The notes: generated from the letters alone by a model not told the origin. Shown: positions 1 through 10,230, numbered from the stretch's first letter. The stretch: 64,000 nucleotides of DNA from Argyresthia goedartella (GCA_949825045.1 OX463832.1:24918552-24982551), one strand, 5' to 3'. Translations and numbers: made by a program.

Positions 1-433
1 GGCAGGACATTAAAATTGAGACAATTCAACATTGCCAGGCAAAATGTTCTTTATCAGTCCATAAAATTGTTTATTTCAGTACCGAAAAATTTGAAAATAA
101 TTGATAAAACGAAGATATTTGAAGGAAAACTTAAAAATATTTTATGGAAAAGTCTTTTTAAGACATTAATGAATTTTATGCTGAAAGAAAATGTTAGAAA
201 GGTTTGAACTATATATAACATAACAACAACACAATATGAGAACATGTAAACATTAATTTAAATTATTGAATAATTTTGCTGAATGTTCATTAAATAATTA
301 TAATAGTAATAATCCGTCTTACCACAAAAAACTTTAACCATTGTTTAACACATGATTATAAAAATCGTTACCACAAAACTGATTTTAGCGTCTTAGCAGG
401 GATAGGAATGGCTTATATTATGGCTTATATATG
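1..433. other. AT-rich DNA without recognisable gene
   Basis: Only short, low-complexity open frames exist on either strand, and none resembles a known family. I see no repeat boundary or RNA gene here. Confidence 0.5.
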
Positions 434-800
434 TCACTTCTATAACACTTGACTCTACACTTAACTATAACAATGGAAAGGGCGGAAAAAATTAGCCTAA
501 ATATTTTCCAAATTCTAAAACAAAACTTCATCAAGTTTTTCAACTCATCTGGATTATATTTAGGCCTACATTTAACTTACATTACTTCACTTCACTTCAC
601 TTCACTTCTATAACACTTGACTCTACACTTAACTAGAACAATGGAAAGGGTTATTTTGACTTACTTTTCCAAATTCTAAAACAAAACTTCATCTAGTTTT
701 TCAACTCATCTGGATTATATTTAGGCCTACATTTAACTTACATTACTTCACTTCACTTCACTTCACTTCACTTCATCACTTTAATATTTTTAACAATGGA
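434..800. repeat. 169-bp tandem repeat with TTCAC microsatellite
   Basis: A unit starting CACTTCTATAACACTTGACT begins at 434 and again at 603. It contains the same internal landmarks (TTCCAAATTCTAAAACAAAAC, CATCTGGATTATATTTAGGC) and ends in runs of TTCAC. A third, partial unit starts near 770 and keeps only the ACAATGGAAAG part. The TTCAC run is longer in the second unit, as expected from slippage. Confidence 0.85.
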
Positions 801-1417
801 AAGAGGTAAAATTTTCTAAACAATTCGAATCCTTGACTCCACCTTCAACTGCAAATGACTCTCCATCACTTGACCTTCCTGCTGATCCGACTGTCATGGA
901 ACCTCCTCTTGTTTCTCAAACTTCTGTCCTGAAGGTGATACAAAAGCTTAGCATTAAAGATATAAAATTTTTGCATGTAAGTAGCATACATTTTCTTAAC
1001 TTCTATTAACTTGTATATATGTATATTCTTTATTTCAGACACATCTCGTTGGCGATGTGGCTGATCTCTGGCTTCGAGCTCTACCGCTCTGGCCGTTCTT
1101 AATCTTAAGGCAAAGCGACTAAAGCTACCTTAGGATTAATTTGTTTCTCTTTACCTCTATTTTTTTTCCACGCAGGAGCGGATGACAACTCCTTAAGTAA
1201 GCCTGAATGTCCTTTTGAAAACACACTTTTAGGGTGGTAGTCATTGAATGTGAACTCCACCCTTACCTGAATGAAGATGATGAATGTAAGAGATGGTATA
1301 TCTGATTTTGCCTGGTGATGTCTGTTTCTGCAAAGCTGTGTTTTTCTGGTTTATTTTAAAATGTACATATCAAAATTTTTGCTGAGTCAAAAATTTTTCC
1401 AGGGTCGGGGGGAAAAT
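801..1417. other. Non-coding DNA, possibly the 3' tail of an LTR element
   Basis: No convincing reading frame is present. The last 20 bases before 1418 contain a purine run (GGGTCGGGGGGAAAA) like the polypurine tract that precedes a 3' LTR, so part of 1037-1417 may be internal sequence of an LTR element. This is inference only. Confidence 0.35.
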
Positions 1418-2551
1418 GTAGTGTTACGCTACTTACATGTCATTTTCCAGTATATTCAGCTGGATACTTGCTGAGCTGTATAGCTGTATATTTTGTTTCA
1501 CCTTTATTTTCATAGGACCCTGTAACGTTTTAAACCATAAGAACACATTAACAAATCATTTTCGCTTCATATTTTCACACTATCAGCACTTCTAAATCGA
1601 TAGCGAAGGGGTTTACCTTTGGTGACCTTGTATTTGGCTTTCTCCGAAACTCTGCAATCTCGGGCTTCGTGCGCGCTGGTGCGCTACCCTTTTATCTTTC
1701 GCTGTTATGTAATTTTGGCTATGTGAACTTGTTAAATTTTCTATTACGAGCCTGAAACCAAAATCTGACATTTATTATGTTGTTGTTTATCTGGTTGTCA
1801 TGGCAATGTCCATTCAAACTCGTTAGCGGTCTGATATGTTTGCTTCAATACTTTTACAAAAATACTTTTTCTCTCTTGGCCACTCACAAAAATTGCTTTT
1901 AATTTAAATAATTTTTAGAACTCTCCAAAAAGGGTATAAGAGCGGAACATTTCTGAAATTCTGGAGTCTCACGTCAGCTTTTGTGCAAGAAGCTTCACCT
2001 AAAGGCCTTATCCCGGGGTCGCACTGCTCCGGGATCCTGCGAGCCGCTACTGCTACGCCTCCTGACTTGGCGAGCCTCTACCCTGGCCAGCGCTTCGTTG
2101 GGTCTCCACTTCACCTGCCCGTTTTTTGCTACACCTGCTCATCAGTGACTTCAGGCCGACACGCTGCGGGCCTCTACCCTGGCCGGCGTTTCGCTACCAG
2201 GGCCCCTACTCCTGCTGCCCGTCGGGGACTGATGACCGATTGGCCGCCGGCCACACTCTCCAACTGCAACTCCTACATCGCCCACCAGTGCCTCCACTGA
2301 CCGGTTCACCAGACGTCTACTGCTTCATCGACCTCCACGTCTACTGCTTCATCGGCCTCCTACTCTCCGTGTCCTCCGCTTCCTTTTTTATCTGGACAGC
2401 TGTATTTTTATAAAACCTGTATCACTTCATTCACCCTCATCTTCCTAGCATTTTTCTAGATAGTCACTGTAGATACCCATAATAAACTGTCATTTCTAAA
2501 TTTTATCCTGGTTGTTTCTTGTTAGGTTCTGGTTAGGTTAATATCTTTACA
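1418..2551 (+). repeat. Probable long terminal repeat (LTR)
   Basis: The segment starts TGTAGTGTTACG and ends TTTACA (TG...CA). It has a TATA-like box TATAAG at 1935-1940 and a polyadenylation signal AATAAA at 2481-2486. BEL element 1 gag starts 470 bp downstream, close to the 541-bp leader of BEL element 2, so it could be the 5' LTR of BEL element 1. However, a polypurine-like run precedes it, as for a 3' LTR. No second copy in the window proves the borders, and I cannot recognise a primer-binding site after 2551. The small open frames at 1983-2413 lie inside it and look non-coding. Confidence 0.5.
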
Positions 2552-3021
2552 CGACAAGTTGTAGTCGGAAACTACTCGGTGTGCATAAGGAACAGTCATT
2601 CGGTCGGACTATAGTATTGCAGTCGGGTTCCATAGTATTGCAGTGTTATTTCGGATTACAGAGCAGGGTCAGGCTATTTAAGGGGTATTAAGCTGATTTT
2701 GCTGACCTCAAAAGAAGTGTGGGTCATATCGGAGGGGCCACTTCTAGAAAAATAGTTTTTTTTTTATAATACCTTTTTGTGTGTTATTTGTATTGTACCA
2801 TATGGTGGCATTCTCTAATTGATTTAGAGTGTATAGTTATAAGGTGTATGTCCACAGGGCGACCATATTAAATATTTTTTAGGATTTAATTGTTTTAGTT
2901 GCCTTAGTTTTGACAACTTAGTTTTAATTTCTGTGCCCAGCGCTGACGGGCAAGTGCTGGTCTCTGGCTATACTTAGTTCGGTAGTGAAGTATAAGACCA
3001 GAATCTATTAAATCGGTAAAC
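2552..3021 (+). other. Leader of BEL/Pao element 1
   Basis: A 470-bp stretch without a long frame between the probable LTR and the gag start. Its length suits the leader of a BEL/Pao element. A T-rich run lies near 2757-2775. The gag ATG at 3022 has an adenine at -3. Confidence 0.5.
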
Positions 3022-4836
3022 ATGGCACCTTCGCCCTTGACGGTACTGCGGCATGGTGTCCGTGAGGAAATGAGATGGCTTGCCCATACTCATAAGTATG
3101 TGGAGCGACCAGATATGGATGATGTCCTGCTCAAGCGTGTGGAGGACGCAATGACACGCGTCGGGAAGGTGTGTCGGCTGGCTGCGGAGGCTGAAGTTCT
3201 CGGGCTTACTGATGAAGCCTCGGTGGCTGCAGTGAAACAGCTCTGCGCGGATGCTGACCAAGCGATGGAATGCTTGGGTGACATCGAGCGTCGTGCGGAG
3301 AAAATTAAGCGGTCACGAAGGAATGACCGTGGGGAGGGTAACGGAGACCCACCCCCGAAGGGTGTTGTTGGACGGCTGCCACACCTGGAGATTCCGGCCT
3401 TCAGTGGGGCAATTGATGAGTGGCCGGCCTTCATCAATTTATTTGATAGCTTGGTCCACGGTCGGGACGACCTGGACAACGCCTACAAGTTGGCCCAACT
3501 ATTGATGGCTCTGCGGGGTGAACCGAAAGAGTTGGTCGGTCACCTAACGGTCACGGCGGGCAATTATGAGATAGCCAGGTCCATATTGTTTGACCGCTAC
3601 CAACACAAACGGCGGTTGGTTGATGCGCAGCTGGGGAAGCTGTTTAGCATCCCTAAAGTAACCCGGGATGTTGACATCCGAGTACAGGTGCTCAACCCTG
3701 TGCTGGTGGCCACGAAGGCCCTTCAGAACCTTGGTCTTCCGGTAGACCAATGGTCATACATTGTTTTGTATATGGTTTTGTCACGGTTGCCTGCAGCTGT
3801 TCAAAGTCGGTTTGAACAGCTGCATGGGGGCAGTAGCACGGAACTGCCCACGCTCGTCCAATTGACGGATTTTTTGGAGGGTGAATGCAGGCGATGTGAC
3901 ACACTGGACACGGAGGCCAGTGTGCAGCGCCAACCCGCGCGGATGCGGGAGGGGCCGCGCCCCCCGCCCCCACGGGGGGGTGGGTGGTCGAAACAATTTG
4001 GCGTTTTGAATGCCGCGCCGTCGGGTGACGGCTGTGTGCACTGCGACAGTGCCGGTCATGAAGTGACCAGTTGCGCCAACTTTAAGGCGCTCGGGGTAGC
4101 TGCCCGCAGGAAGATAGTCTTCCGCCACCGATTGTGTTTCGGTTGTTTGGGGCCGCACACGCTGAGCGAGTGCTCGCGCGCGTTCCCCTGTGAGTGCTGT
4201 GGTGGCAAGCACCACATAGTGTTGTGCCTGAATCGGTCAGGCCCTTCGGACGGTCACCAGGGCCGGACTCAGGTTGGTCGGCCACAGGGCCCAACCAGGG
4301 CCGGACCCAGTCCCCCTCCGGGAAACAGGAGTCACCAACGGGGTGACTGGGGTACCCGCGGACGGGACCCCCCCCGAGGGGAAGGGGGCAGCGCGGGGGT
4401 TGACATGCGGGATAGCCGGGGTTCGGTCGCCGCTGTCCACGGTCAGCGAGGACTTCGAGCCGCTGGCTCACCGCGTGTTACGGGCGGGTGTCATATGGCA
4501 CCTATGAGTGGCGCGAAGGCTGGGAGCCCACCACCTTCTGCGCCACCCTGCCCGTCGCTCTGGGAGGCGAACAGGGAGGCGAACAGTCGGATGTCGCCCC
4601 CATTCCTAGAGCGCCCCAGGTTGGATCCGCTCTCCCCCATCCATCCACGGTGGCCACCGGACACACCGTACACCGTCCGGTATGGTCGGATACCGGGACA
4701 GCGAGGGGCCTATTATGCGGGTTGGGACCCCTTGATGTACATACGGTCTGATATGCCACCGGCATATCAGCAGCCGAGTTACTCCACGGCCGACGGAGGT
4801 CTCAGCGGGTTCGGATCCCGCGGAGGTTCCCGCTAG
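3022..4836 (+). CDS. gag: BEL/Pao Gag, element 1
   Basis: A 604-codon open frame without interruptions. Gag forms the cytoplasmic capsid that packages element RNA. Residues about 110-270 resemble the DUF1759 capsid region of BEL/Pao Gag (IPAFSG...EW..FI..FDSLVH, then LRGEPKELV.HL). At about 338-405 there are three zinc knuckles: C-x2-C-x4-H-x4-C (CVHCDSAGHEVTSC), CFGCLGPHTLSEC and CECCGGKHHIVLC. The C-terminal 200 residues are rich in Pro, Gly and Arg and low in complexity. It ends at a single TAG (4834-4836) in the context CCCGC-TAG-GGAC. The protease frame continues in phase directly afterwards, so the stop may be read through. Element 2 Gag is similar over its whole length, including the knuckles. 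Confidence 0.9.
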   Translation: MAPSPLTVLRHGVREEMRWLAHTHKYVERPDMDDVLLKRVEDAMTRVGKVCRLAAEAEVLGLTDEASVAAVKQLCADADQAMECLGDIERRAEKIKRSRRNDRGEGNGDPPPKGVVGRLPHLEIPAFSGAIDEWPAFINLFDSLVHGRDDLDNAYKLAQLLMALRGEPKELVGHLTVTAGNYEIARSILFDRYQHKRRLVDAQLGKLFSIPKVTRDVDIRVQVLNPVLVATKALQNLGLPVDQWSYIVLYMVLSRLPAAVQSRFEQLHGGSSTELPTLVQLTDFLEGECRRCDTLDTEASVQRQPARMREGPRPPPPRGGGWSKQFGVLNAAPSGDGCVHCDSAGHEVTSCANFKALGVAARRKIVFRHRLCFGCLGPHTLSECSRAFPCECCGGKHHIVLCLNRSGPSDGHQGRTQVGRPQGPTRAGPSPPPGNRSHQRGDWGTRGRDPPRGEGGSAGVDMRDSRGSVAAVHGQRGLRAAGSPRVTGGCHMAPMSGAKAGSPPPSAPPCPSLWEANREANSRMSPPFLERPRLDPLSPIHPRWPPDTPYTVRYGRIPGQRGAYYAGWDPLMYIRSDMPPAYQQPSYSTADGGLSGFGSRGGSR

Positions 4837-5775
4837 GGACACGCCGCCCACTTACAGGGTGCCGCAACTCCACAGACGGTCATGCTCCCCACCGCCTCTG
4901 TGATAGCGTGGAGTTCGGACGGCAAATCTTGTGTGGCACGAGCACTATTGGACTCGGGGGCCCAGGGGTGCTTAGTCTCGTGCAACCTTGTAAGACGGTT
5001 GGGCATTTCGGTAAGGGAGTATCCACATTCCATTCGGGGAATTGGGAACACGGAAGTCGGTTCCGTTAAGGGAGTATGTCGGATTACTCACTCGTCACGG
5101 GTGGATTCATCGGTGAATCTGACGGTCACGGCATTAGTCATGCCTAATGTGATGGGCTCACACCCTCACGTACGGTTGTCGCCCTCGGTGCGACAGTTGG
5201 TCGCTGGGTTGTCACTGGCTGACCCGGAGTTCGATATTCCGGGCCCAGTAGACATTTTATTGGGTGTCGATGCCTTGGGATACCTGTTAGTGCCAGGTGT
5301 CCACGTGTTGCAGGCGACTGGTCTGGTTTCGGTCAACACCAGACTGGGCCATGCGGTAATGGGTCCGGTCATGCCGGCTGCCCCACGCCTAGCGACTCGT
5401 AGTCCCTTATTCGGTTCTGTACTCTCGGAGGTGATACAGAAGTTTTGGGAGGTGGAGGAACCACCTACGGTCCGCCGGTTGGACCCGGTTGAAGAAGAGT
5501 GTGAACAGTTTTATCGGAACGATACTGGTCGCCTTCGGTCAGGTCGATTTCTCACACGTCTTCCATTCCGGAGTGATCGCCCACCGCTGGGCAGTTCACA
5601 CCATGCAGCCGAGACGCGGCTTCTGTCGATGGAACGACGCATGAAGCGTGACGGGATTTTCCGGCAGAAGTACGTCGACTTCATGCGGGAATACGAGTCG
5701 CTCGGCCACATGTCGGTTTCGGGTATGACTGGAAGCGTGAAGACCACTGCTTCCTGCCCCATCACGCGGTCTTGA
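4837..5775 (+). CDS. pro: BEL/Pao protease and linker to RT, element 1
   Basis: This frame is in phase with gag after the TAG; the first ATG is at 4882. It carries the retroviral-type aspartic protease motif LLDSGAQGCLVS, with the DSG catalytic triplet, and DIPGPVDILLGVDALG, typical of BEL/Pao proteases (DUF1758). The part from about 5430 (EVEEPPTVRR, then the F-x-T-x-LP-F region) is the connection leading to RT. Around 5724 the frame shifts by one base compared with the related element 2, and the open frame then ends by chance at 5775. The protein is therefore truncated before RT. Confidence 0.8.
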   Translation, partial: GHAAHLQGAATPQTVMLPTASVIAWSSDGKSCVARALLDSGAQGCLVSCNLVRRLGISVREYPHSIRGIGNTEVGSVKGVCRITHSSRVDSSVNLTVTALVMPNVMGSHPHVRLSPSVRQLVAGLSLADPEFDIPGPVDILLGVDALGYLLVPGVHVLQATGLVSVNTRLGHAVMGPVMPAAPRLATRSPLFGSVLSEVIQKFWEVEEPPTVRRLDPVEEECEQFYRNDTGRLRSGRFLTRLPFRSDRPPLGSSHHAAETRLLSMERRMKRDGIFRQKYVDFMREYESLGHMSVSGMTGSVKTTASCPITRS

Positions 5776-6342
5776 GGACCCCGGAGGGCAAAATACGGGT
5801 AGTGTTCGATGGATCGGAATCAACATCTAACGGCATGAACCTGAACCAGTTTTTGCATTCAAGGCCGAAGTTGAACCATGACATCGCGGATGTTATCACA
5901 CGGTTCCGTTGACACAATGTTGTGTTTGTAGCTGACATCCGGATGATGTTTAGACAGACGGTCATTCACCCTGACGATAGACGGTATCAGCTGATACTGT
6001 GGCGAGAGAGCCCAGATCAGCCCATCAAGGTGTACGAGCTGAACACCAACACGTACGGGCTACGGTCTAGTCCTTATTTGGCGATTCGCACTCTGCGGGA
6101 GTTAGCGGATCGAGAACGGTTAAATTTCCCTAGAGGAGCAGCAATCCTGGAGCAGGATCTCTACGTGGACGATATCTGTACCGGTGCAGATTCCGTAGAG
6201 GAGGCGCTCGCTCGTCGGGACGAGCTAGTTGAGCTCCTACGCGGTGGAGGTTACGAGCTCCGGAAATGGATGTCGAACTCTCCAGAGTTACTGTCTGGTC
6301 TTCCGGATGACTACCAGCAGGATCCCCACATTTTTGAAGATA
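5735..6342 (+). pseudogene. pol: BEL/Pao reverse transcriptase fragment, element 1
   Basis: In the frame after the shift one reads GKIRVVFDGS, then an in-frame TGA near 5911, then from 5922 the RT palm region (VFVADIRMMFRQ, YELNTNTYGLRSSPYLA) with the catalytic YVDD box near 6160-6171. The element 2 counterpart has an Arg codon at the TGA position, so CGA to TGA is likely. The similarity stops after DPHIFED at about 6342, at the fusion with LINE sequence. The remaining codons to 6437 belong to the antisense LINE. Confidence 0.85.
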
Positions 6343-6747
6343 GCTTGTTAACCATGCGAGAGCCGTTCCAGTCACTCCAAGTGCCTCTAGCATTTTTAAG
6401 AGAAGGGGAATTGACACTGTATCAAATGCTTTTTTAAGGTCCAGGAAGACACCAATACACCTCTCTCCTTTGTCGAGTGAGCTAGCTATGGAGTCTGTAA
6501 GTAGGGTGACGGCGTCCTCCGTGGACCTCTTGGCTCTGAAGCCAAATTGATTTTCGACAAGCAGTTTGTTAGACTCTAGGTACTTGGTCAAGCGATGGTT
6601 AATTACTTTCTCTAGTATTTTTGCTGTTACAGTCAGTAGAGAGATTGGTCTGTAGTCACAGGGATCAGTTGTGTCACCATCTTTATAGATAGGGCAAACT
6701 TCGGACAATTTCAGCAGTTCAGGAACAATACCCGATGATATGCTCAG
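6343..6747 (-). mobile_element. LINE J1, displaced 3'-ward RT segment
   Basis: On the minus strand this reads as Jockey-type reverse transcriptase: SISSGIVPELLKLSEV, YRPISLLTVTAKILEK, NQFGFRAKRST, then FLDLKKAFDTVS, which contains the first catalytic Asp. It starts exactly where LINE J1 at 13490-17326 stops. The last codons at 17326 (HIINL) plus the first here (SISSG) give the usual LINE motif NLSISSG without loss of phase. The three bases CAG (6745-6747) next to the Harbinger copy are the target duplication. The fragment is cut at 6343 before the YADD box. Confidence 0.85.
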
Positions 6748-7084
6748 TGCCTCTAGTACGGGTTTGCAAAATACGTAAACGTTGATAGAAATCGTAAGCA
6801 CGCCAAACTATTAGTTTCCAACTGAATTGGTAGTATGAGTTATATTTTTTGATTATAGTTCACACGATATCGTTTATGGTAAAACTCGATTGTGCGAACT
6901 TCACTCTACATACTTTATCTCTTTCTAGCACGTGTAAAAAGAAAGGTCAAACACACCTGTCATTTTGACGTTTTGATTTTCGTTAGACGTTGTCAATGTC
7001 AAGTGTCAACTCTCACAAACTGCCAATTTATCAAAACGAAACAAAAATTGTGTTTACAAGCTTTTATTTATTATAAAATTAAAA

Positions 7085-7483
7085 ATGTCTCGCACGAGCG
7101 TGGAGGTGTCCGTACATGGTGTAGAATCTCCTACGACCCATTCTGCACATGTGGGGAGCCCTGTCGTCCGACGAAGCCCAAGACGCCCTGTCGTCGGACG
7201 AAGCCCAAGACTTGTTGCCCCACTGAGCCCAAGGCAGAGTCCTAGGACAACCCGTCGACGCGTGATTCGTCCGAGGCAGTCAACGCCGCGACGCTACCGT
7301 CCTCGCCCACAAGACGCTGCAGCGTCGCAATTCGTGGCATGTGATCAGAGGTGGCAGAAGTTAGCAAGAGAGTTTGGCACTGAGCATTTCAATCTGCGGA
7401 AGAGAGAACTCGAGATGCAGGCTCAGTGGCAAACTCTCTTTGCTAAGGTCATTGATGTAATGGATAAATATATAAATAAATGA
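7085..7483 (+). CDS. Harbinger second ORF, 132 codons, function unknown
   Basis: ATG at 7085 (context AAAATGTC) opens a 132-codon frame, identical in copy B. Residues 20-80 are rich in Arg, Ser and Pro (repeats of VVRRSPR / VVGRSPR), probably disordered and basic. Residues 85-132 are likely helical, with aromatic and charged residues (QRWQKLAREFGTEHFNLRKR). PIF/Harbinger elements usually encode a second, Myb/SANT-like DNA-binding protein that helps the transposase into the nucleus. This ORF sits where that gene would be, but I do not see a convincing Myb repeat, so its role is inferred from position. The stop codon lies in the loop of a 28-bp hairpin. Confidence 0.7.
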   Translation: MSRTSVEVSVHGVESPTTHSAHVGSPVVRRSPRRPVVGRSPRLVAPLSPRQSPRTTRRRVIRPRQSTPRRYRPRPQDAAASQFVACDQRWQKLAREFGTEHFNLRKRELEMQAQWQTLFAKVIDVMDKYINK

Positions 7484-7512
7484 TTATTTATATACTTATC
7501 CATTACATCAAT
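7451..7512. other. 28-bp stem hairpin at the end of the Harbinger second ORF
   Basis: The arms 7451-7478 and 7485-7512 are inverted copies with one mismatch, and the loop is six bases. The ORF stop TGA (7481-7483) lies in the loop and the last ten codons form the left arm. The structure is preserved in copy B at 20045-20106. It sits between the ORF and the convergent transposase gene, so it may shape the RNA 3' end, or it may be a palindromic insertion remnant. Confidence 0.75.
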
Positions 7513-7534
7513 CCATCCATAAGAATAAGGCCAC

Positions 7535-7940
7535 CTTTTTTAGGGTTCCGTACCCGAAGGGTTCCAAACGGGACCCTATTACTAAGACTCTGCTGTCCGT
7601 CCGTCCGTCTGTCACCAGGCTGTATCTCAAGAACCTAGCTAGCTAGAGAGTTGAAATTTTCACAGATTATGTATTTATGTTGCCGCTATAACAACAAATA
7701 CTAAAAAAGAGGATAAAAGAAATATTTAAGGGGGCTCCCATACAACAATTCTTTCAATACCACATACAAACTTATGGATGCACCTGGTTACATGGAGTGT
7801 GAAAGTAACCGCACCAATAACTTTGTAAACAATATTTTGCTGTGCAAAATCCAAACTATTCACTCCACACCATCGCTTCTATTGAACGGTGGTACGGAAC
7901 CCTTCGTGCGCGATTTAGACTCGCACTTGACCGGTTTTAT
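7535..7940 (-). repeat. Lepidopteran dispersed repeat (~400 bp) nested in Harbinger A
   Basis: The core AGGGTTCCGTACCCGAAGGG ... CTGTCCGTCCGTCCGTC ... CACCAGGCTGTATCTCAAG ... CTAGCTAGAGAGTTGAAATTTT is a motif I recognise from many moth and butterfly sequences. The other end (GTGCGCGATTTAGACTCGCACTTGACCGG) is also characteristic. Other copies: 19617-20022 (in Harbinger B), 52600-53007 (standalone), and fragments at 47235-47330 and 50037-50090. No reading frame in it looks coding. Confidence 0.85.
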
Positions 7941-8192
7941 TTATTTAATAAGTTAATTGTATGTGTGTTTTTGGTGTCAAATAAAGAGTATTGTATTGTA
8001 TTATTTTTATACTTTTAAATATTTATTTTTCATTCCTAATAACAGGCACTGTCCCTGCCATCATTACTCCACATTATTTTTTTAAAGTTTATGTTAGGAT
8101 ATGATAGAAACAAAAAATAGATTTTATCAAATAGTATATTAACGATGTTTCCCTTCACTGTGAGGGCATCGCCAGTCTCAAGTAATTAAGCC

Positions 8193-9884
8193 TTATACAG
8201 CTGCCCCATGAATGGCGTTGGCCAAACGATCTCGGACTAAACGTCCTAGTGTCAGTAGGGTATGGTCCTCTTGCCGCGGTATTTCAATCCGATGAAATTC
8301 TTCAATTACTGTAAACAATGGAAAATATTTGTTAATGAGTTACTTTAATCGGTATTGTCAATATTTTCTGATTCTTGCTAAAAGTAGCAATATTATACAA
8401 TTATTAAATAATATTTACCATTCATTGGATTTTCGGGACAAAGCACTTTATAGTCAATTGACATGTTGTGCAAAACACTGCAAGCCGTGATAATTTTTGC
8501 ACATTTGTCCGGATTATAGTGCAATACACGATCCTTGCACACACATCTCCACCGGTTTTTCAGACGCCCAAAAGTATTTTCTATGAGCACCCGAGCTCTG
8601 CTGTGGGCAGCATTGTATGATTCTGCCTCAGAACCAGGTGCAGGGTTGCTGTAGGGAGTCATAAGCCATGGCCTTTGTGGGTATCCTGAGTCACCTGTTG
8701 ATAAGTTATTCCTATTTTAGTACCAAGTACTTTAAAATTTCCAAAACCATATACATACCAAGAAGCCAAACTGATTCACCATTCTGGTGCAATGTTTGCA
8801 TTAGGGTGTTGATATGGCTGTTTTCCCACACACCATCATGGCTTGCGCCTCCAAACTTGGGGTTGATGCTGAGGATCCGGCATTCATGATCACACACCTA
8901 GAAATAATATGGTAAGTATTACAAACAAATCAGGGTTCTTGTAACCATTACTATTGTGAAGGCAGTTTTAGTCCGGACTTCAAATAAGTTGAAAGAACTG
9001 ACCCAACTATAATCTATGTAATATGGAACTTACCATTTGTACATTGAGGGAATGATAATACTTCCTACAATAATACAGGTGCTCACTCTCTCTTTGGGGT
9101 TTCAAAATCCTGAAGTGGCAACCATCTATGCACCCAACCACTCCGGGAATTTTGTAAAAATTGTAGAAACTGAAAATAAAACACAAATTAGCATTCATTG
9201 TGATAAATTAACATACCTAATGTAAGTGTTTAATGTTGTACTAGGTATTTTTATACAAACTTTTGTTTTATTTGTTCCCTGGCTTCTGGAGTGCTTGGGA
9301 ATTTAATACATTTTCTGACCACATCCGGATGGTTCAATGCCTCAGTCACTTCCTCAATGTACCGGCTTGTTGCCTCTTGAGATAGATGATTGGCTATGCC
9401 AATCACCCTTTGGTAGTCTCCATTGGCGTAAAACAACAGCGCACAAAGCACCTAAAACATATGAAAAATTTATATATATTTTGATAGTATAATAAGTAGG
9501 TACCTAGAATTTATAGAAGCCTGCAGGATGAGATAAGGGGGACGGGTTTCAGTGGTATGATATCAAGCTTGAGGCTCAGGGACAGAACCAAATGGAGATA
9601 AAACCCTACACATCTTATATATTTATGAATGAGGTGCACTACATACATACCTTAGACTCTAATGATACCCTTTGTGAGTTCCTGAGGTTACCACATGTTC
9701 TTAGAGTATCACAAAGATACTCATATGCAGCTTTATTAAGCCGATACCGCTGAATAAAATGGGTATCGGAAATAGAGTCGATGGTCAAACTCTCCCGCCG
9801 TGATCTTAGTTCTTGTCGCTCTTGCTCGCGACGCTCAGCTTCCTCTGCCTCTGCAGCCATTCGCCACGCAAAATATGATCGCAT
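8193..9884 (-). CDS. HARBI1-like transposase gene, six exons, copy A
   Basis: DDE nuclease of the PIF/Harbinger superfamily, which cuts at the element ends and pastes the element elsewhere in the nucleus. Exons (minus strand): 9884-9651, 9451-9261, 9169-9034, 8897-8759, 8694-8419 and 8308-8193. All introns are GT-AG with matching phases, giving 363 codons plus TAA (human HARBI1 is about 350 residues). The start is ATG 9884, not the GTG two codons earlier. The N-terminus is a charged helix (EAEEAERREQERQEL). GCIDGCHFRI holds the first catalytic Asp, GDSGYP the second, and RVLIENTFGRLKNRW the Glu region of DDE_Tnp_4. It differs from copy B at two codons seen by eye (Tyr for His in RKYYHS; Pro for Ser in PYSNPAP). 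Confidence 0.88.
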
Positions 9885-10230
9885 TGCCACTGATCGCCAC
9901 CAATTAGACTCGAAATTAAATTCTAATTAGATTCTAACCAACAAAAAAACACTTTTCACCTACAAATTTTCGGTGAGAGCAAAAACTATAAAAGTTTTCG
10001 AATTCGTTGAAGTTTACTACCAAAGATCTGTCAAAAATGTAACTCGTACTACCAAAAAGGTATTATTTACACGTAAACTTATTTCGTTTTCGAAAACTAC
10101 GATTTGAAATAACTCATACTACCAATTTTAGTTCATGATAGTTTCCGCTAGAGGCGCTGCTTGTAAATGTATGGAAGAAAACTGAAACTATAAAAGTATT
10201 CGAAAACTATCAAAACTTAAACTAGAGGCA

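Larger units (their letters stand above)
1418..6342 (+). mobile_element. BEL/Pao retrotransposon 1, truncated in pol
   Basis: Gag, protease and the first part of reverse transcriptase follow each other as in BEL/Pao elements, and they are clearly related to element 2 at 31126-38277. The element stops abruptly after the RT residues that follow the YVDD box, at about 6342, where antisense LINE sequence begins. RNase H, integrase and a 3' LTR are missing. A frameshift near 5724 and an in-frame TGA near 5911 already disable pol. The left border (1418) depends on the LTR call. Confidence 0.75.
6748..10230 (-). mobile_element. PIF/Harbinger transposon, copy A
   Basis: The element is 3,483 bp, with terminal inverted repeats TGCCTCTAGT (6748-6757) and ACTAGAGGCA (10221-10230). 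A second inverted pair lies inside: AATTGGTAGTATGAGTTAT at 6825-6843 and its complement at 10109-10127. Copies of an AACTCRTACTACCAA motif near 10040 may be transposase-binding sites. It contains a minus-strand transposase gene (8193-9884), a convergent plus-strand ORF (7085-7483), and a nested lepidopteran repeat. Every landmark maps onto copy B by position A + position B = 27557, so there is no net length difference. I saw only two base differences by eye (8644/18913 and 9060/18497). The flanks CAG and CTG do not pair with each other but pair with those of copy B, as expected after an inversion. Confidence 0.92.

Noticed and set aside
583..776. CRISPR-like or satellite array
   Set aside because: Direct repeats are simple TTCAC runs within a 169-bp unit, with no spacer structure; an ordinary tandem repeat.
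974..1439. CATGTAAGTAGC (974-985) and GCTACTTACATG (1428-1439) as transposon ends
   Set aside because: Only 12 bp, no target duplication, and the right copy is inside the LTR start. Probably chance or a small remnant.
1983..2413. Two overlapping open frames of 95-105 codons
   Set aside because: They lie between the TATA-like box and the AATAAA of a probable LTR, have GC-driven composition, and resemble no protein family.
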